Positions 46,201 to 56,758 of a stretch of DNA of 64,000 nt are shown here, piece after piece (the first letter of the stretch is position 1; each line of letters opens with the position of its first letter). The position numbers and the translations under genes are program-made. The DNA comes from Omphalotus guepiniiformis (taxonomy: Eukaryota > Basidiomycota > Agaricomycetes > Agaricales > Omphalotaceae): the NCBI GenBank assembly GCA_028554645.1, contig JAQOOI010000054.1, positions 62,001 to 126,000 of the forward strand, given 5' to 3'. Below the pieces are notes generated by a model. The model did no database searches, was not told the origin of the DNA, and saw nothing but the letters and a program-made list of their open reading frames with translations.

Positions 46201-48262
46201 CTGGTGGATTTCCCAGACCCGAATGAGACCTTTGATCATTTGGTTTATCCATCGGAATCTTCTGCTGCGCTCGGGCTTTAATTTTCGCATTCCATGGTTC
46301 TCGTGTACCGTCGGCTCGCAACGGCGGCTTGGTTACGCGTCGATTGCGTGTTACTTCTCTGGGTGCCGCCTGAATCTTTTCCCTCCATTCTCGCCCTTTT
46401 CCCTTCGTTCTTTCGGCCTCATACACTCGAGATTGGATAGCAGTCGCAACACGTTGAACCAAATCTTCATCCATTACTTCATCTTCGTCGTCCCCTTCAT
46501 ATTCCTCTTCTTCCTCTGTCATATCCGTCAACATGTCTCCTTCATCACTCCATTCTTCCTCGTCGTCATCGCTGTCGTTTTCCAATATGTCATCTTCGTT
46601 GTTTGCTACTTGCGTGCTTTCTTGTGGAGCGGTTGCGTAGAACGTGCGAGTGGGATCATGAAGAGTGACATACAAGGTTTTCGCAGGCAGTGCTGCTCGT
46701 TCAGCCAAGAGTCGGTCTAGGGCAGGAATAATAGGTTCTCCTTGTTGTCGTGGGATTCGCAATCCATCTGTTGTAACGTACCGACCATTATCGAATACAA
46801 TGTCTCTCTTTTGAATGCGCTGTACAATTACTGAGCATTCATTCAGCCTATGACCAGGGAGCCCACAACCATAACAGGTAATTCCTCCTTCCGGTGGTGC
46901 ATTTCGAGCTTCGTATGTTCGAGATAGACCTGGATTAGAATATTTATTCCTAGGGTTCAGTGTGTTAATCCTTCCATCTCCACTGTTTACGGCCGGTTGT
47001 CGTACGCATAACTTCGCCTGTCCTGACTGGTCCATAGTCATGGCTTTGTAGTATAAAACCGGATACGTTGGGTCATTGATGTTCATGCTGTTAAGTTGGC
47101 GAATAATTTCTGAAACCTCATCTGCATGTCCTTGCGGTCTAGAGGTATGCATTCTTTCTTCCTTCTTTAATTCGTCATCCTCGTCTATCTGTTCACGAGC
47201 CTTTCTTCGAGCTTCGCGCTCCTTCTTGATCTTCTTCTTATCCTTCTTAATTCTCCTTCGCTTTTTATGTTTCTCATTTTCTGAATCATCATCTGAATCA
47301 TCTGAATCAGAGGAGTCATCCGTACTTTCTTCATCCATATGCACACCGTACGCAGGTGCATCTAGCATCATAGATGTAAACTTATCTCTCTGGAAATAAG
47401 CTTCTGCTACTTGGCAGACCTGTTCCAGGGAATATGGGGTACGAGTATCATGAGCTGGGTACCTTTGAGCTAATTTGTCTTCCAAAACACTTTGAAGAGT
47501 AGGGGGTATTCCCGCCCAGAAATATGAGGCATATTCAAAGTCAGAGAGTTTGTGAGTGGCATGTAGATCTCCAGCTCTACTCTGATATCCTCTATCATAC
47601 TTCAACCATCTAGAAAGGCTATCAATGATGGTCTTCCTGGATTTCCTAGCATATGCCTGCACATCACTAGGTCTGTACTTCAGCCTAGCCCTTTCTGCAT
47701 CATATGATTTCAAGAGGTGAGCTTTGAGAGTGGCCCATACTCCTGTGTGGTATTGCCGGGTGGATCGTATAAATGTTTTCACTGAGGAGGAACAATAGTC
47801 CAAAATTCCATCGCATTTAATTCGATCATTAATGACATTGTATTTGGCCAATAGCTTCTCATAATGATTGATGAAATCCTCAATTTCAGTGTACTTTCCC
47901 GTGAAGGTGAGGGGTGCTTCACGAGCTCCTCTTGCAGGTAATTCTGCAGAGGTTCCACTGGCCTTGTTTGGGGTAGGGGTGGTGGCAATGTGAAGTTCTG
48001 CTGCTGCAGTTCCAAATGTAGATTCAGGAATGTTTGTTTGAGTCATGGTATGAGAAATATTTCTGGATTCTTCAGAAGATGATAAGTCAGTTAAAGGTTC
48101 AAACTGAACTTCTGAAGGACTTGGGGTTGATACTTCTGAAATGGCTAGGGATTCAGTAGACCGGTGATCAAAGTAACTTTGATAGGAGTTGGGTTCAATG
48201 GCCTCAGGAGTAAGCTGAGGTTCTGGTTCTCGATATGTAGTGAAATCCGGAGTGATGGTCAT
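43205..48262 (-). CDS. Gag-protease polyprotein with long C-terminal extension, 1685 aa
   Basis: Begins about 60 nt inside the 5' LTR. Residues about 110-300 are a gag capsid-like helical region ('FTGKYTEIEDFINHYEKLLAKY', 'FWAGIPPTLQSVLEDKL'). A Lys/Arg/Asp/Glu tract follows, then a CCHC zinc knuckle 'CYGCGLPGHRLNEC' near 462-475. After a charged linker comes a retropepsin domain with 'AIIDTGSELNVV' near 882 and 'PFDMLLGRPW'. Beyond that lie about 700 residues unusual for the family: one possible membrane span 'ILDLIHLWVKIYVLLTIGIYW' near 1130, a region around 'FWNLPYREALTRLCEEI', and Ser/Pro and acidic tails. Protease lies in frame with gag and apart from RT. Confidence 0.9.
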   Translation of the reverse strand: MTITPDFTTYREPEPQLTPEAIEPNSYQSYFDHRSTESLAISEVSTPSPSEVQFEPLTDLSSSEESRNISHTMTQTNIPESTFGTAAAELHIATTPTPNKASGTSAELPARGAREAPLTFTGKYTEIEDFINHYEKLLAKYNVINDRIKCDGILDYCSSSVKTFIRSTRQYHTGVWATLKAHLLKSYDAERARLKYRPSDVQAYARKSRKTIIDSLSRWLKYDRGYQSRAGDLHATHKLSDFEYASYFWAGIPPTLQSVLEDKLAQRYPAHDTRTPYSLEQVCQVAEAYFQRDKFTSMMLDAPAYGVHMDEESTDDSSDSDDSDDDSENEKHKKRRRIKKDKKKIKKEREARRKAREQIDEDDELKKEERMHTSRPQGHADEVSEIIRQLNSMNINDPTYPVLYYKAMTMDQSGQAKLCVRQPAVNSGDGRINTLNPRNKYSNPGLSRTYEARNAPPEGGITCYGCGLPGHRLNECSVIVQRIQKRDIVFDNGRYVTTDGLRIPRQQGEPIIPALDRLLAERAALPAKTLYVTLHDPTRTFYATAPQESTQVANNEDDILENDSDDDEEEWSDEGDMLTDMTEEEEEYEGDDEDEVMDEDLVQRVATAIQSRVYEAERTKGKGREWREKIQAAPREVTRNRRVTKPPLRADGTREPWNAKIKARAQQKIPMDKPNDQRSHSGLGNPPVPDQASRKDEQEVLRERQIDQKEGGAKRRMEVDEVIVPREPVPYDARPIRKLKQVRQQNNDGLTKLGAISSHSISPNSAHESRSEMEKKPKEHMKRVSDLTQNVNSSEVLQKILETNVTLPMKEILGSSKELSTSLAEMMKLKNPKVLRIDEHDATIRAIQRMGQSFLGSKTTAAGNGPLIEITLEYRGHEVRAIIDTGSELNVVSKRVCEEIIGLPIDTTQTSTMSDANGGEGKLVGVVQNVKLHCGGAETRADFFVGDQVPFDMLLGRPWQTQNRVSIDERPKGTYLVFKDLKSWKPLYELFVTAARISSWPSSSQPITRSFAVKRRRLETSSTSDMSDSEMLNSAQQPETDREINEDTRSETNTSTSTLSHPIGAQRSGDVGSGITPFEDYVYEPDFRYGWTNNITNYETEVRQDDPGGNGEEVGREQEERNITKVTTQLAFEILDLIHLWVKIYVLLTIGIYWKVKEWTDGTLNEIKDASNAKQETTPPPHQVLFIHSTCLSSPWRSRSTSTTMDPPPLDHETPIPPHPLLPSITIIPVENQPLRDHEQGIARRDPQFWNLPYREALTRLCEEIRSTEAGSIPVNPVVFVGAQSRSSPTRIDEAGRPTFEFIMLDGMAGRLNHSALTNEPAPITMMTGHARIKFYPDSEDQQRFEELALPAINEHGARMKYGHLINRMNEGADEVLKTCVYLPAFANIAVDQIMLLREEMRKAEGHKEQEVFAVGMVEERDATQHVEDTEIVPETPQSPSYSPASPSSSSDTLSDIQMPRRSPIYVPHSPTPRTPSPYAASSPGYLRYHSTTPAPSNDILENNQDSVEAETVAMAPNMDSAVNETAEDEGGHIELTEYARGKRQTLRTHVDPRQENSEVRVREVINVDSDDDDEMDAEGSTDNEEDELDKDQEMEEEASSTRVEEGSVDSEDEEYSCDREETSEDYPLAAVVYTDNPIKPFLPESRNLIIPTELPLLPEDQRYDSGSAEPRSTGFISFAGLTTF

Positions 48263-48305
48263 AAACAGAGGAATAATAAAGAGCTAAACCCTTATTTTCC
48301 CCCTG

Positions 48306-48317
48306 CGGTGGTCACCA
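48306..48317 (-). other. Candidate primer-binding site
   Basis: On the sense strand, six bases after the 5' LTR, comes TGGTGACCACCG. Its leading TGG is what a tRNA 3'-CCA would pair with. The matching tRNA was not identified. Confidence 0.4.
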
Positions 48318-48323
48318 ATAAGA

Positions 48324-48870
48324 TGTCAGGTATTTAGAATTTTATCTAAATATCTCTGAGTGTCGCGGGAACGTATCTTTAGTTGCCTGCACCCAGTTGT
48401 TCGTGAATAAGGGTTTAAGAGAGCGAAAAGATAAGATAAGGTGGATTGGTCTGATATCGGACCAGCCAATCACGGATCAAAGTTTACTGGCAGCACTTCC
48501 GTGTACTGTGAGCAATGACAATGAGTTACTCGGGACTCCTTGACGAATGTTCAGACAAAGCGGTCTAAACTCCTGTAGACTGTACTTTTCTGGACTAGTG
48601 TCTGGTGATTATTATGGGGGGGATTCTTCTTTATCTACATAAAAAAAACTAACTTTTATATGTCCTTTTCTTCCTAAATTAGAATTCTTCTTGAATATTC
48701 TACAATCTTCTACTCTCTTCTCCAAAGTTCTGCTGTATTTCCCTAACTTTCCAGAGCATTCCACTCCTTTCCATTTACTACTAAAAGTTCTTTACTCCTA
48801 AATTAGCAAGCCTCCAAGGTTGATCACCAATCATATGCCATTTGATGGGAAACTTATGACCTTCCTGACA
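48324..48870 (-). repeat. 5' LTR (right in window)
   Basis: 547 bp, TGTCAGG to CCTGACA, equal in length to the LTR at 35927-36473 and differing at one base that I found. Confidence 0.93.
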
Positions 48871-48874
48871 TGAC

Positions 48875-50020
48875 GAAGACAAAGCTGTAGGGAGGGCGGT
48901 CTACAGCAGATGCTACTTATGTAGGAGGGTGGAAAAAGGATGTCCAATCGCTTTCGTTCAGCTTCACGTCGTTCTTCGGTGGCGCCCAGATGACCCAAAA
49001 TAAATTACAAGTACAACGCTGCGTGTCTAATTATGTACTTACCAGAATGGGTATGGTGGATCAATGAGACAGTGAGTCTCGGCCCAATTGAGCTGGGGCT
49101 CCTTGGTGTAAGTGTAGGAACAGTGAATGCCAGACAACACTTTACAGACCAACACTTGAGGGAATGAGCTAACGTCGTTTATCGAGGGTCCGAAGCTCGA
49201 CAATGGACAGTAGACGGCGGAACAGAGGAGGCCACCCGAGGTGAAGATGGTGATGGTGGTAATTCTTACTGTTGCTGTTTTCTTTTGTCAATACATACAG
49301 TAAAGAGACTGGTATTAATCTATGATCCCTTCCCTCAGCCCTGGGGTTAGGTGAGGTCATGTAGTCATGTAGTACATTATCGGAAACAAGGATACCTATA
49401 AGTAGCGGAATTGACTTGCGGCTTAACACGCAAAAATACGTTTGGATGCTATAAAATTCAATGCAATGAGTAGATACCAGTAGATACCCTGAGGATTGAG
49501 ACCGCGTAGCAGTACATAGGCGCGGCCTCTGATCTCGAGGAGTATATGTCGACACGGCCCGGAACGCTATCTGTTTTGTTTAGTATTGTAAGAAGTAAAC
49601 CTTCCTTCCTTCCCTTCCATGATATCCCTGTGACTCCAGATGTGTTCCCAAATCATAATCTGATGCGCGTGGATGGGCGAACCAAAATTAACTGTGTCGA
49701 CCTAAAGTATACTCGGTAATGCGGTTCTGCTACATCTGCACATGACACCTTGCTGTACGGACTGGACTGAGTGCGATTCCATCGTACTGACAGGCGCCTA
49801 AAGACCCAAAAACCGCAGTTACACTTCTCATCTGCTCAAAGCGGGAGTTTCCATGACTTGATTGTGGATTCATATATGACTCTAGGCCATCGAAACATCA
49901 TCGTCAATTCTGCACTCATGTCTAAGGTCGGCAACCCAAGAGGGGACTACTACGACCAGTCGTGCAATAATCCATGCGACAAGTATGTGTTTGACTTCAT
50001 TCGATAAGTACCTAGGTCTT
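48875..50020. other. Intergenic
   Basis: Right flank of the retrotransposon. Frames at 49169-49555 (-) and 49771-50007 (+) have no domain. An exon upstream of the zinc-finger gene could lie at 49920-49982 but its splice phase did not fit. Confidence 0.4.
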
Positions 50021-50743
50021 ATGTCTGGCAGTGGCACAATATTCGGTGAACAAGGCAGTTTCCAGCTTGATTGGACAGACGTTGGTTCTTCGCCACTGTA
50101 TCTTCCTTCTGCCTCCGCGGGGCAATTTCATAGACCAGAAGATACCCTATCTGAATATAGTCAAGCGTGCGTGAACCGCGAATATTTCCTCGGGGACGGA
50201 CCAGAGGTGGCCTCCACATCAGCACCTAGTACGGACCCATATTGTGGCACCACTAGTATGTCCTCACTCTCCACAACGCTTCGTACACTTATTCTTGACT
50301 CCACGTACCACATGTAGACGAACCACCTTCTTTTGAACACTCTGCTCGCTCGATACAACTGGTAGATTCTGGCAGCTATCCAGACGTCCTCAATACTCAT
50401 CAAACGAGACCGTTCAAGCTGCGAGTAGGTTCACCAGCGGTTACCCTCGCGAGTCATAAGAGACGAACTTGTTCCCCCAAGAGAAATAAAAAGCTCTTCC
50501 GGTGTGATTATTCACAATGCGGTGCGACGTTGACGGCTAAACAGAACTATCAACGTAAGTTCACATCAATCTTGCATCTAACTTAGACTCACGATGGATG
50601 CGCATCTGTATGTAGATCATATGAATTCGCACTGGGGCATCAAACCTTTTAATTGTCACAATTGCCACCGTGTGTTTGGCACGAGAAGTGATTTGAATCG
50701 GCATAGCAAGAAATGTGTTGAAAACAGTGTATTGCCCGCGTAA
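50021..50743 (+). CDS. Two-finger C2H2 zinc-finger protein
   Basis: Exons 50021-50255, 50318-50554 and 50616-50743 give 199 aa. Two C-terminal fingers: finger 1 has C-x4-C-x12-H-x3-H ('CDYSQCGATLTAKQNYQ' then 'HHMNSH'), assembled only after splicing the last intron; finger 2 is 'CHNCHRVFGTRSDLNRHSKKC', a C2HC variant in which the last ligand is Cys. The N-terminal 120 residues are acidic and Ser-rich, and a basic stretch 'SHKRRTCSPKRNKKLFR' precedes the fingers and could serve as a nuclear signal. Likely a small DNA-binding transcription factor. Upstream exons are possible because the chosen ATG has no independent support. Confidence 0.78.
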
Positions 50744-50865
50744 TCCTGTAAAGAACTTATACCCACCACCCATACATGTTCCTACCGTCAAACCACTATT
50801 GCCCGTGTAGTCCTGTAAAGAGCTTCCCGGATCTTACACCCACCACATATCAATACATGTTCCCT
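50744..50865. other. Short gap between convergent genes, with a small repeat
   Basis: TGCCCG(C/T)GTA(A/G)TCCTGTAAAGA occurs at about 50733 and 50800, spanning the zinc-finger gene stop and its flank. Confidence 0.6.
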
Positions 50866-52301
50866 TTATGCGATACCAAACCATTGTAAATCAATACTTT
50901 CATGTACAGGAACGGTGTGTCCAACACCTGTAATCAAATACGATTCCCTTCAATACGATACAAAAGTTACTCAGCATGAACCAAATCTTACCTGCGGCGG
51001 AGTAACCAACCACTTCGCTCCCGTACGTAGTCATAGTATATCCCGACTGAGGATCATTCTGTGTGGTTGTCGTAGGTGTCTGAGAGACACCAAGAACATT
51101 GGTCCATTCCTTGATTTCTTCTCCATAGTTCGGGTAGTACAACGTTGTGTCACTGCAAGGAAGTAATCTCAATTGGGAATCATTCCAGAGAGTGATGATG
51201 CAGATCCATACGCAGTCCCATGCCATAACATCATCTTTGGGCGCGAACCTGTGTATCCTGGATATGCAGCACGAACTTCATCGCCCTAGGTGATGACATC
51301 AAATTCATTGCAGTGTGCACGGCGACGACGGTCAGATACGAACCCACTGTTGCGCTGTTTGGATAAGTTGTCCTTCGGAACACTGGCTATTCCATGCATT
51401 CGGGCCAGCAAAACACGCAAAAGGAACACCTGAGTATGCAGAAGCTGCAGCGAAGAGATTTGGGTATGAACCAGCCATGACATTCGTCATCATCGCTAAA
51501 GAAACCCATCAGAGCCATCAGTAGGAATGATCAGCAATTTGAGAGCGACAATTGTCATACCTCCAGAAGAGGTTCCAGTAACGAAGACCCTGGAAGCATC
51601 GACTCCGTAATTGGCGATAGCATAGGAAACCATGGATGCGATACCCTGCGAATCTCCACCGCCGTTGTGTGTCAATGTCGCGTTCGTATTTACGTCGAAG
51701 CATTTCCCGCTTCGAGGAGCGTCCGGATAGATGACTATGAAGCCATGTTGATTGGCTAGGTTCGCGTACTGCGTACTAGAGTAGTAGATTTGGGCAGAGG
51801 CAGTACATTCATGGATAGCGACAATAAGTGGTGGGTTGCTGCCTAAGCTAGCGGGCCTGTAGACGAACATGCCTACATTATTGGGATTTGGGCCAAAGTT
51901 GTTGACCTGTGTTAAAACACCAGCAGGTGGAAGTGATCCTGTGGGAGTTCCTGATGGTGCTGTGCTGCTGACGGTAGAAGTCGGGATAACAACAGTGGAA
52001 CTGGCTGCTCCAGGCTGACATTGCGAGTAGTCTTATCGAAAATCAAATGCTCAGAAGAAACATTACTGAATAGCTTTCGGAGATCTTACAGGCATTTTCC
52101 TCTACGCAATGGGAACCAGATGCACAGGTAGTAGCGCCACTCCATCCAATTCCCTGAAAATCAAAAATTGAGCAAGCAAGATACAATTTGAATGTTGGTA
52201 GTCCTTACGCCACATTGCCCCCAGACAGGAGATTGAGAAAGAACTTGGCTGGAAAAGCTCACGATCACGGCCAAGGACGCGAATCGAGACAGCGACTTCA
52301 T
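50866..52301 (-). CDS. CBM1-containing CE1 esterase (acetylxylan/feruloyl esterase type)
   Basis: Seven exons: 52209-52301, 52090-52153, 51561-52031, 51344-51495, 51212-51285, 50992-51152, 50866-50927, giving 358 aa with every junction in phase. Signal peptide (about residues 1-22) leads to a CBM1 cellulose-binding module beginning 'VWGQCGGIGWSGATTC' and ending 'NAYYSQC', encoded across three exons. A Ser/Thr/Pro linker follows, then a PHB-depolymerase-like esterase: oxyanion region 'IHECTASA', 'YPDAPRSGKCFDV', nucleophile 'GTSSGG', 'LWHGTAD' with the likely acid and 'GVGHTVP' with the catalytic His. It should act outside the cell, removing acetyl or feruloyl groups from xylan bound to cellulose. 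Which ester it prefers cannot be told from sequence alone. Confidence 0.93.
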
Positions 52302-52345
52302 CTTGCGAGGGTTGCTAGCGAGACATACAGAAGCTGCGCGCGACT

Positions 52346-52351
52346 CTTATA
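52346..52351 (-). promoter_or_regulatory. TATA box of the esterase
   Basis: TATAAG within CAGTATAAGAGTC on the minus strand, about 45 bp before the ATG at 52301. Confidence 0.5.
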
Positions 52352-53821
52352 CTGGTGAATTTGAATGTAGCTTGTTCCTCGTCAACCGCGAATTCTCCGA
52401 CATGACCTAGCTTTTCATCACATGCATGGCACGACGACAGTGATTCGAATTGATTCCCTTGGCATTGCTTTGAAATCGCGTCGAGGCTGAGTCGAACAAA
52501 TGCGAATGTCCTTCAACGCGAACCCTCCGGCGACGATTAACTCGACAATTTCCCGAATTGTATTGGATCGTGCTCTTCCAAGCTAGGGTCATGGCCAGCA
52601 GGTGACACTCAAGAGAGTACATTTGTCCGGACAAGGCACCACATAGAAGGCTTCGAAACGCTATCTTGAAAGGCAGTATACATTTCGGTGTCCCTGGTGT
52701 CCCTAATCGCAAGGCATTGCCAGCAAAGCATCAAAAATTAGTGTTTTTGCATTCAAGAACTGATGAGTTTGCCCGTGTGCGTACCGACATTGATGCATGC
52801 TCCGATTCAGAAGATCACCTCATCCAGTTACTATCCCAATCCCCAGAGAAACGACATGAGGTAAAATTGCACTTGGAGAAACGGAGATTCGAGCGTCGTT
52901 GACGATATTATCGACTTTCTAGGCTCATCATAGCAAAAGCTGGAGCTGGTGTAGGTCTTGACGTATCTTGACCCAGCCTTGGTTCAGTAGCCTTGGATGT
53001 AGGTATTTGGAAATGATTTCGTAACGTTCGTGGTGATACACACCTGAATAGACTTCATTACTGCATCGGCAAGAATCATGATCAGGCAGGAAAGGAGGTT
53101 TGCCGCGAAGAGTTTGCAGACGCAATTTTTGCGTGAGCGGTCGAGCAGCGAGGCTTGAAATTGAGATGGAACTTGGGTGGAAGCTCCAGTTCTCACGCCA
53201 CCTCAGAACATGTCATATCAATTACATAGGTCCTCTCCGTTGTCCGGTCCGTTCAATGTCACAGCTTTTGAACTCTTCCCGTAAGTAAATACTACTAGTG
53301 AAGCATCCCTGTGTCTCCGGGACACATAATATCTCGATGCTGTGCATGAAAGTCACTTTTTGAACTGACTTTCCACTGCGTGCACATGTACTTACTGCGC
53401 TGTCGTATTCTCAATCGGCGTGGGCTCAGGGTTGAGGCTATGCCACCCAGGGTCCTGTCCTTGCGCGCAGAGTTGTTTTTCCAACGGAGGCCAACGGTCG
53501 GGCAAGATTTACTTCTGTACAGGGGGGGTAAACTTGGGGTAAACTTGCGCCGAAACAACGTGTCAATCCTTCAAACTTACAGCCATCAGCTCTCGTTCTT
53601 TGGGTACCAACTGCGTAGTCATAGTGGGTGGGTACTATATCTACGATCTGCGATGCAACAGCACGCAAATCCTGTCCAGTATGTGTTCTACACCATATCA
53701 AAAAACAACGCGCCGAGGCCTGAATTTTAAACAACGAGCAGCTCGGATAGCATCATAGATACCCAGAAGGCTGTGCATCCGCAGAAAACGCCATTACGAA
53801 TAACACACCTTCATGGCCGGG

Positions 53822-53829
53822 TATAAAAC
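53822..53829 (+). promoter_or_regulatory. TATA box of the GPI-protein gene
   Basis: TATAAAAC about 120 bp before the ATG at 53949, followed by a CT-rich leader (CTTTCACTTTCC). Confidence 0.6.
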
Positions 53830-53948
53830 AGACGCAGTTTGCGATTTGCAAGGTCCCTCATTCGTAAACCCCTTCGCCTTCGCTTGCTCTACAGCGACCT
53901 TTTTTATTTCGACTTTCTTCCAAGCTTTCACTTTCCAACTTCTACAAG

Positions 53949-54579
53949 ATGTTCCGCTATTTCGCTCTTGCATTATTCGCCTCGTGGTTCGTCCTCCTGG
54001 TTAACGCTATACCTGCCGTTCAGGAGCGGGATGGTAAGCATCATATCTTCGTTCCGTTACTCTATGTAGGCACTGATGAACTTTTCATTCTTTTAGTCAT
54101 CAGTGATATAACAGCGGGAGGTACATGCAAGTTGAATATACAAACTCTCAAACTTTCTAAACTTCAACTCTTCTAGCTGCATCTGTATTCAGCGATGTAA
54201 CGGGTGGTGCTGTATCCGTTTTTGGAGCTGCAACATCCATCGCGCCGGGTGTTATTGAGACAGTAACCTGTGAGCTTATTCCCATTCGCATACATATCAC
54301 CTCGATCACTCATGATATCAACTTCTCCTAGCTGCCGCCGGTAGTATCTTCACTGTTGTGACTAGCCAAGGTGGTGAAGCCATTACTCTCGCTGCATCTG
54401 GCGCAGGCCAAGTAACATCGTTCGCTGGTCACGAATTCACTGCTGCCACTGCTGCAGCTGCCAGCGCAACATCGCATAATGCCGCTGCAAGTTCCATGTC
54501 CCTTGATATATTCCCCATTGGTCTTAGCTTTGCTACGGTTGTGGGCGGCGCTCTGATCGGTGCATTTGTTGCTCTGTGA
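53949..54579 (+). CDS. Small secreted GPI-anchored Ala/Ser-rich protein
   Basis: Exons 53949-54033, 54097-54120, 54177-54269 and 54332-54579 give 149 aa; the three introns are all phase 1. Signal peptide 'MFRYFALALFASWFVLLVNA', then 'IPAVQERD'. Exons 2 and 3 encode related short units ('VISDITAGG', 'ASVFSDVTGGAVSVFGAAT'). The rest is rich in Ala, Ser, Thr and Gly. The C-terminus has small residues ('AAASSMS') followed by the hydrophobic tail 'FATVVGGALIGAFVAL', a typical GPI signal. It is probably anchored at the plasma membrane or wall. Many such small cell-surface proteins exist in mushroom-forming fungi, and I cannot name a function. Confidence 0.8.
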
Positions 54580-55782
54580 AGATTTGAATGGCGCCTTGAA
54601 GCGATGTAATACTTACTTTCGGACTTGTTATTTTATATGTTTATTTGATGTCATGGATTTTACGAAGTGCTATAGGAATGAGATTCGTTAATTGATTTTT
54701 TTTGGCTACCAGCGACTGAGTATTTCACGATCTGATATCTGCACGAAGATGATGGACACGATCATAGACTTGTTCATAAAACTGTGTAATCGATAATCAG
54801 ACTGCTGCTGCTTTTGAGCGCATCATTTGATTGTCTAGAGGAGGCCGAGAGGCTCGAGAGGCTGTAACAAAAGAAGCGCGCACAACGGACGATGCGGGGA
54901 CAACGGAGGACCTGAAGCACTGATGTTGATCTGCATTTGTTGCCAGCCTATAACAGATAAATTATATGGTGATGGACACACATACTACGCCTGGCAGTAT
55001 CATAGATATGATTGAAATGAAAACACTGAGTGCTTGAGTGAGGGAGGACGGCACAAATCATGTGTAAACCTCCGGGAGTTTCTTCTGGCAGAATCATGAC
55101 ACTAGCAGAGGGTTTGCAAAGGGTTTGAGCTTACTGACCCAAAGGGAAGTCCCTGCTGCCGACAGCAATTCATGTTGTCAATTGAATCCTAGACCTTGAG
55201 AAGTCATTCAGAAATCAAGAGTCTTGTTTAAAGATACTTACCAGTAACTTGAATACTTACCGCACCCCCACTGTCTCAGAGTCTGGAAGTCGCAAAGGTA
55301 ATCGACCATCATAGACCCCCATGAACACTCAGTAAGTTTAGCCAATATGTAGTAACCAGTATGTAGATAGGGAGACCCAGTAGACCCGACAACGCAACGC
55401 GACAAATTCTTTTACGGTTGCGGGATACAACGTCGTGCATCGAACTCTACAGAACCGTCTCACCTTCTAGTCTCACCTGGACTGAGACTGTGCTTGACTG
55501 TCAATAGAACTTGAGCTTGATATTGCTTGATAGCGATATCGGATGAATTTAACCGCTGGGTCTCTAGAGTATTGTAATGCCAATAACGAGGACATGTACA
55601 TCTGCAGCAATTTAATTCGCGCGTCCAGAGGGGACGCGTGTCGTCAGCGGCAACCTAGTGACCTAGTGACCTAGTGACGTCGCCTGTGGTGTACGGGGGT
55701 CTCGAACTTGTCAAACCAGGAAAGTATAAAATACAAGTGCAGCACAAGACAGTTTTCTTATCCCATCCATTCAATCTCTACT
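54580..55782. other. Intergenic
   Basis: No supported gene. 'GTGACCTA' occurs three times in tandem at about 55651-55676. The promoter of the next gene occupies the right end. Confidence 0.5.
55724..55732 (+). promoter_or_regulatory. TATA box of the DUF1772 gene
   Basis: GTATAAAAT about 50-60 bp before the ATG at 55783. Confidence 0.65.
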
Positions 55783-56365
55783 ATGTCGACCAGTTTCACC
55801 TCCGCTCCTACTAGCATACGTGCAGCGTTAGCATTCGGAATTGCTGGGTCGGCCTTTGCTTCAGGTTAGTCTGACAAATGATTATAGAACTTCGTGATAA
55901 AAAATGTCTTTTTCATTAGGCGCGATTATGTCAATTTCTTGGATGTCCATCCCGGCTCTCCTCAAGGCCGCTGGACGATCCAAATCTTCTTCATCGAACC
56001 TCGCTACCCAATGGGAATGTATATATAATAGGGGCAAATTGACCGTGCCACCTTTCGCAGCCACCGTCACTTCGTCATACATCTACCTCGCCTACGCCTT
56101 GCGCAAAAGCGCAAAACCTTACACGAAACTATTCGCTCTCGCGGGGTTGTTGACGATAGGAATCGTTCCTTTCACGATATTCGCGATGGAAAAGACGAAT
56201 TGCGCGCTGTTGAAGATATCGAAGAAAGAACAGAATGGTGGTGTCGAGGGAAAGACTACTGCTGAGGCGAAGGAGTTGGCAGAGAATTGGATGTGGTTGA
56301 ATGCGACGCGAGCTGTGTTTCCGTTGGCTGGAGCTGTCGCGGGTGTAGTGGCTCTCTTCTCTTGA
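55783..56365 (+). CDS. DUF1772 (anthrone-oxygenase-like) membrane protein
   Basis: Exons 55783-55864 and 55920-56365 give 175 aa. The family signature is clear: a first span 'AFGIAGSAFASGAIMSISWMSIPALL', then 'QWECIYNRGKLTVPP', a second span 'ATVTSSYIYLAYAL', the hallmark 'LLTIGIVPFTIFAMEKTN', a cytosolic loop with 'ELAENWMWLNATRAVFPLAGA' and a final hydrophobic end. Four membrane segments in 175 residues is the usual size. Some members oxidise anthrones in polyketide pathways. No polyketide synthase lies near, so a biosynthetic role here is not supported by context. Confidence 0.88.
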
Positions 56366-56758
56366 TGGATGCAAATATCGCGAGTGGCGTATCGTGTTGT
56401 TCAGACTAATTCATGTATGCGGGGCAAAGTAATGTTCCGCAAAAAAAGCCTATAGCTGTATTAATGTTAATCCAATTACTCAAATTCAGGCGGAAAAGTG
56501 AAGGATTTTCAGGGATGAATATACCGAGCCATGAGACGGTTGTCAAAGCGAATCATCGGATGAGGAAACAGCAACCACCCATATGATCGTCTACAACGAC
56601 ATAATGATAGAATTCGGATAATCGTTAAAACCATCAGCTACGATAGGGCAAAAGCAAGCATCTACTGCAAAATTCTTCAGTATGCCACGTAACATCGAAA
56701 TATCGGGAACTCACACTGAAATTCTAACTCCCAAGAAAACAAAGCATCAACTCTTCCC
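56366..56758. other. Intergenic between convergent genes
   Basis: 3' flanks of the DUF1772 gene (+) and the GH16 gene (-). Nothing else seen. Confidence 0.6.

Larger units (their letters stand above)
35923..48874 (-). mobile_element. Ty3/gypsy LTR retrotransposon, 12,944 bp plus 4-bp target duplication
   Basis: Two 547-bp LTRs (35927-36473 and 48324-48870) bound the element. Each starts TGTCAGG and ends CCTGACA. The 4-bp sequence TGAC flanks it at 35923-35926 and 48871-48874. Transcription runs on the minus strand. Order from the 5' end: gag-protease-extension ORF (48262-43205), unknown ORF (43272-42154), pol with RT, RNase H and integrase (42016-37457), and a further ORF (37456-36536). The RT-RNase H-integrase order and the GPY/F-type tail of integrase place it in Ty3/gypsy. 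It is roughly twice the usual 5-7 kb length. All four large frames are intact, so it could be active. Confidence 0.93.
52302..53948. other. Intergenic
   Basis: About 1.6 kb. Several frames of 60-116 codons occur on both strands, overlapping each other; none has a domain or a splice-supported extension. Confidence 0.45.
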
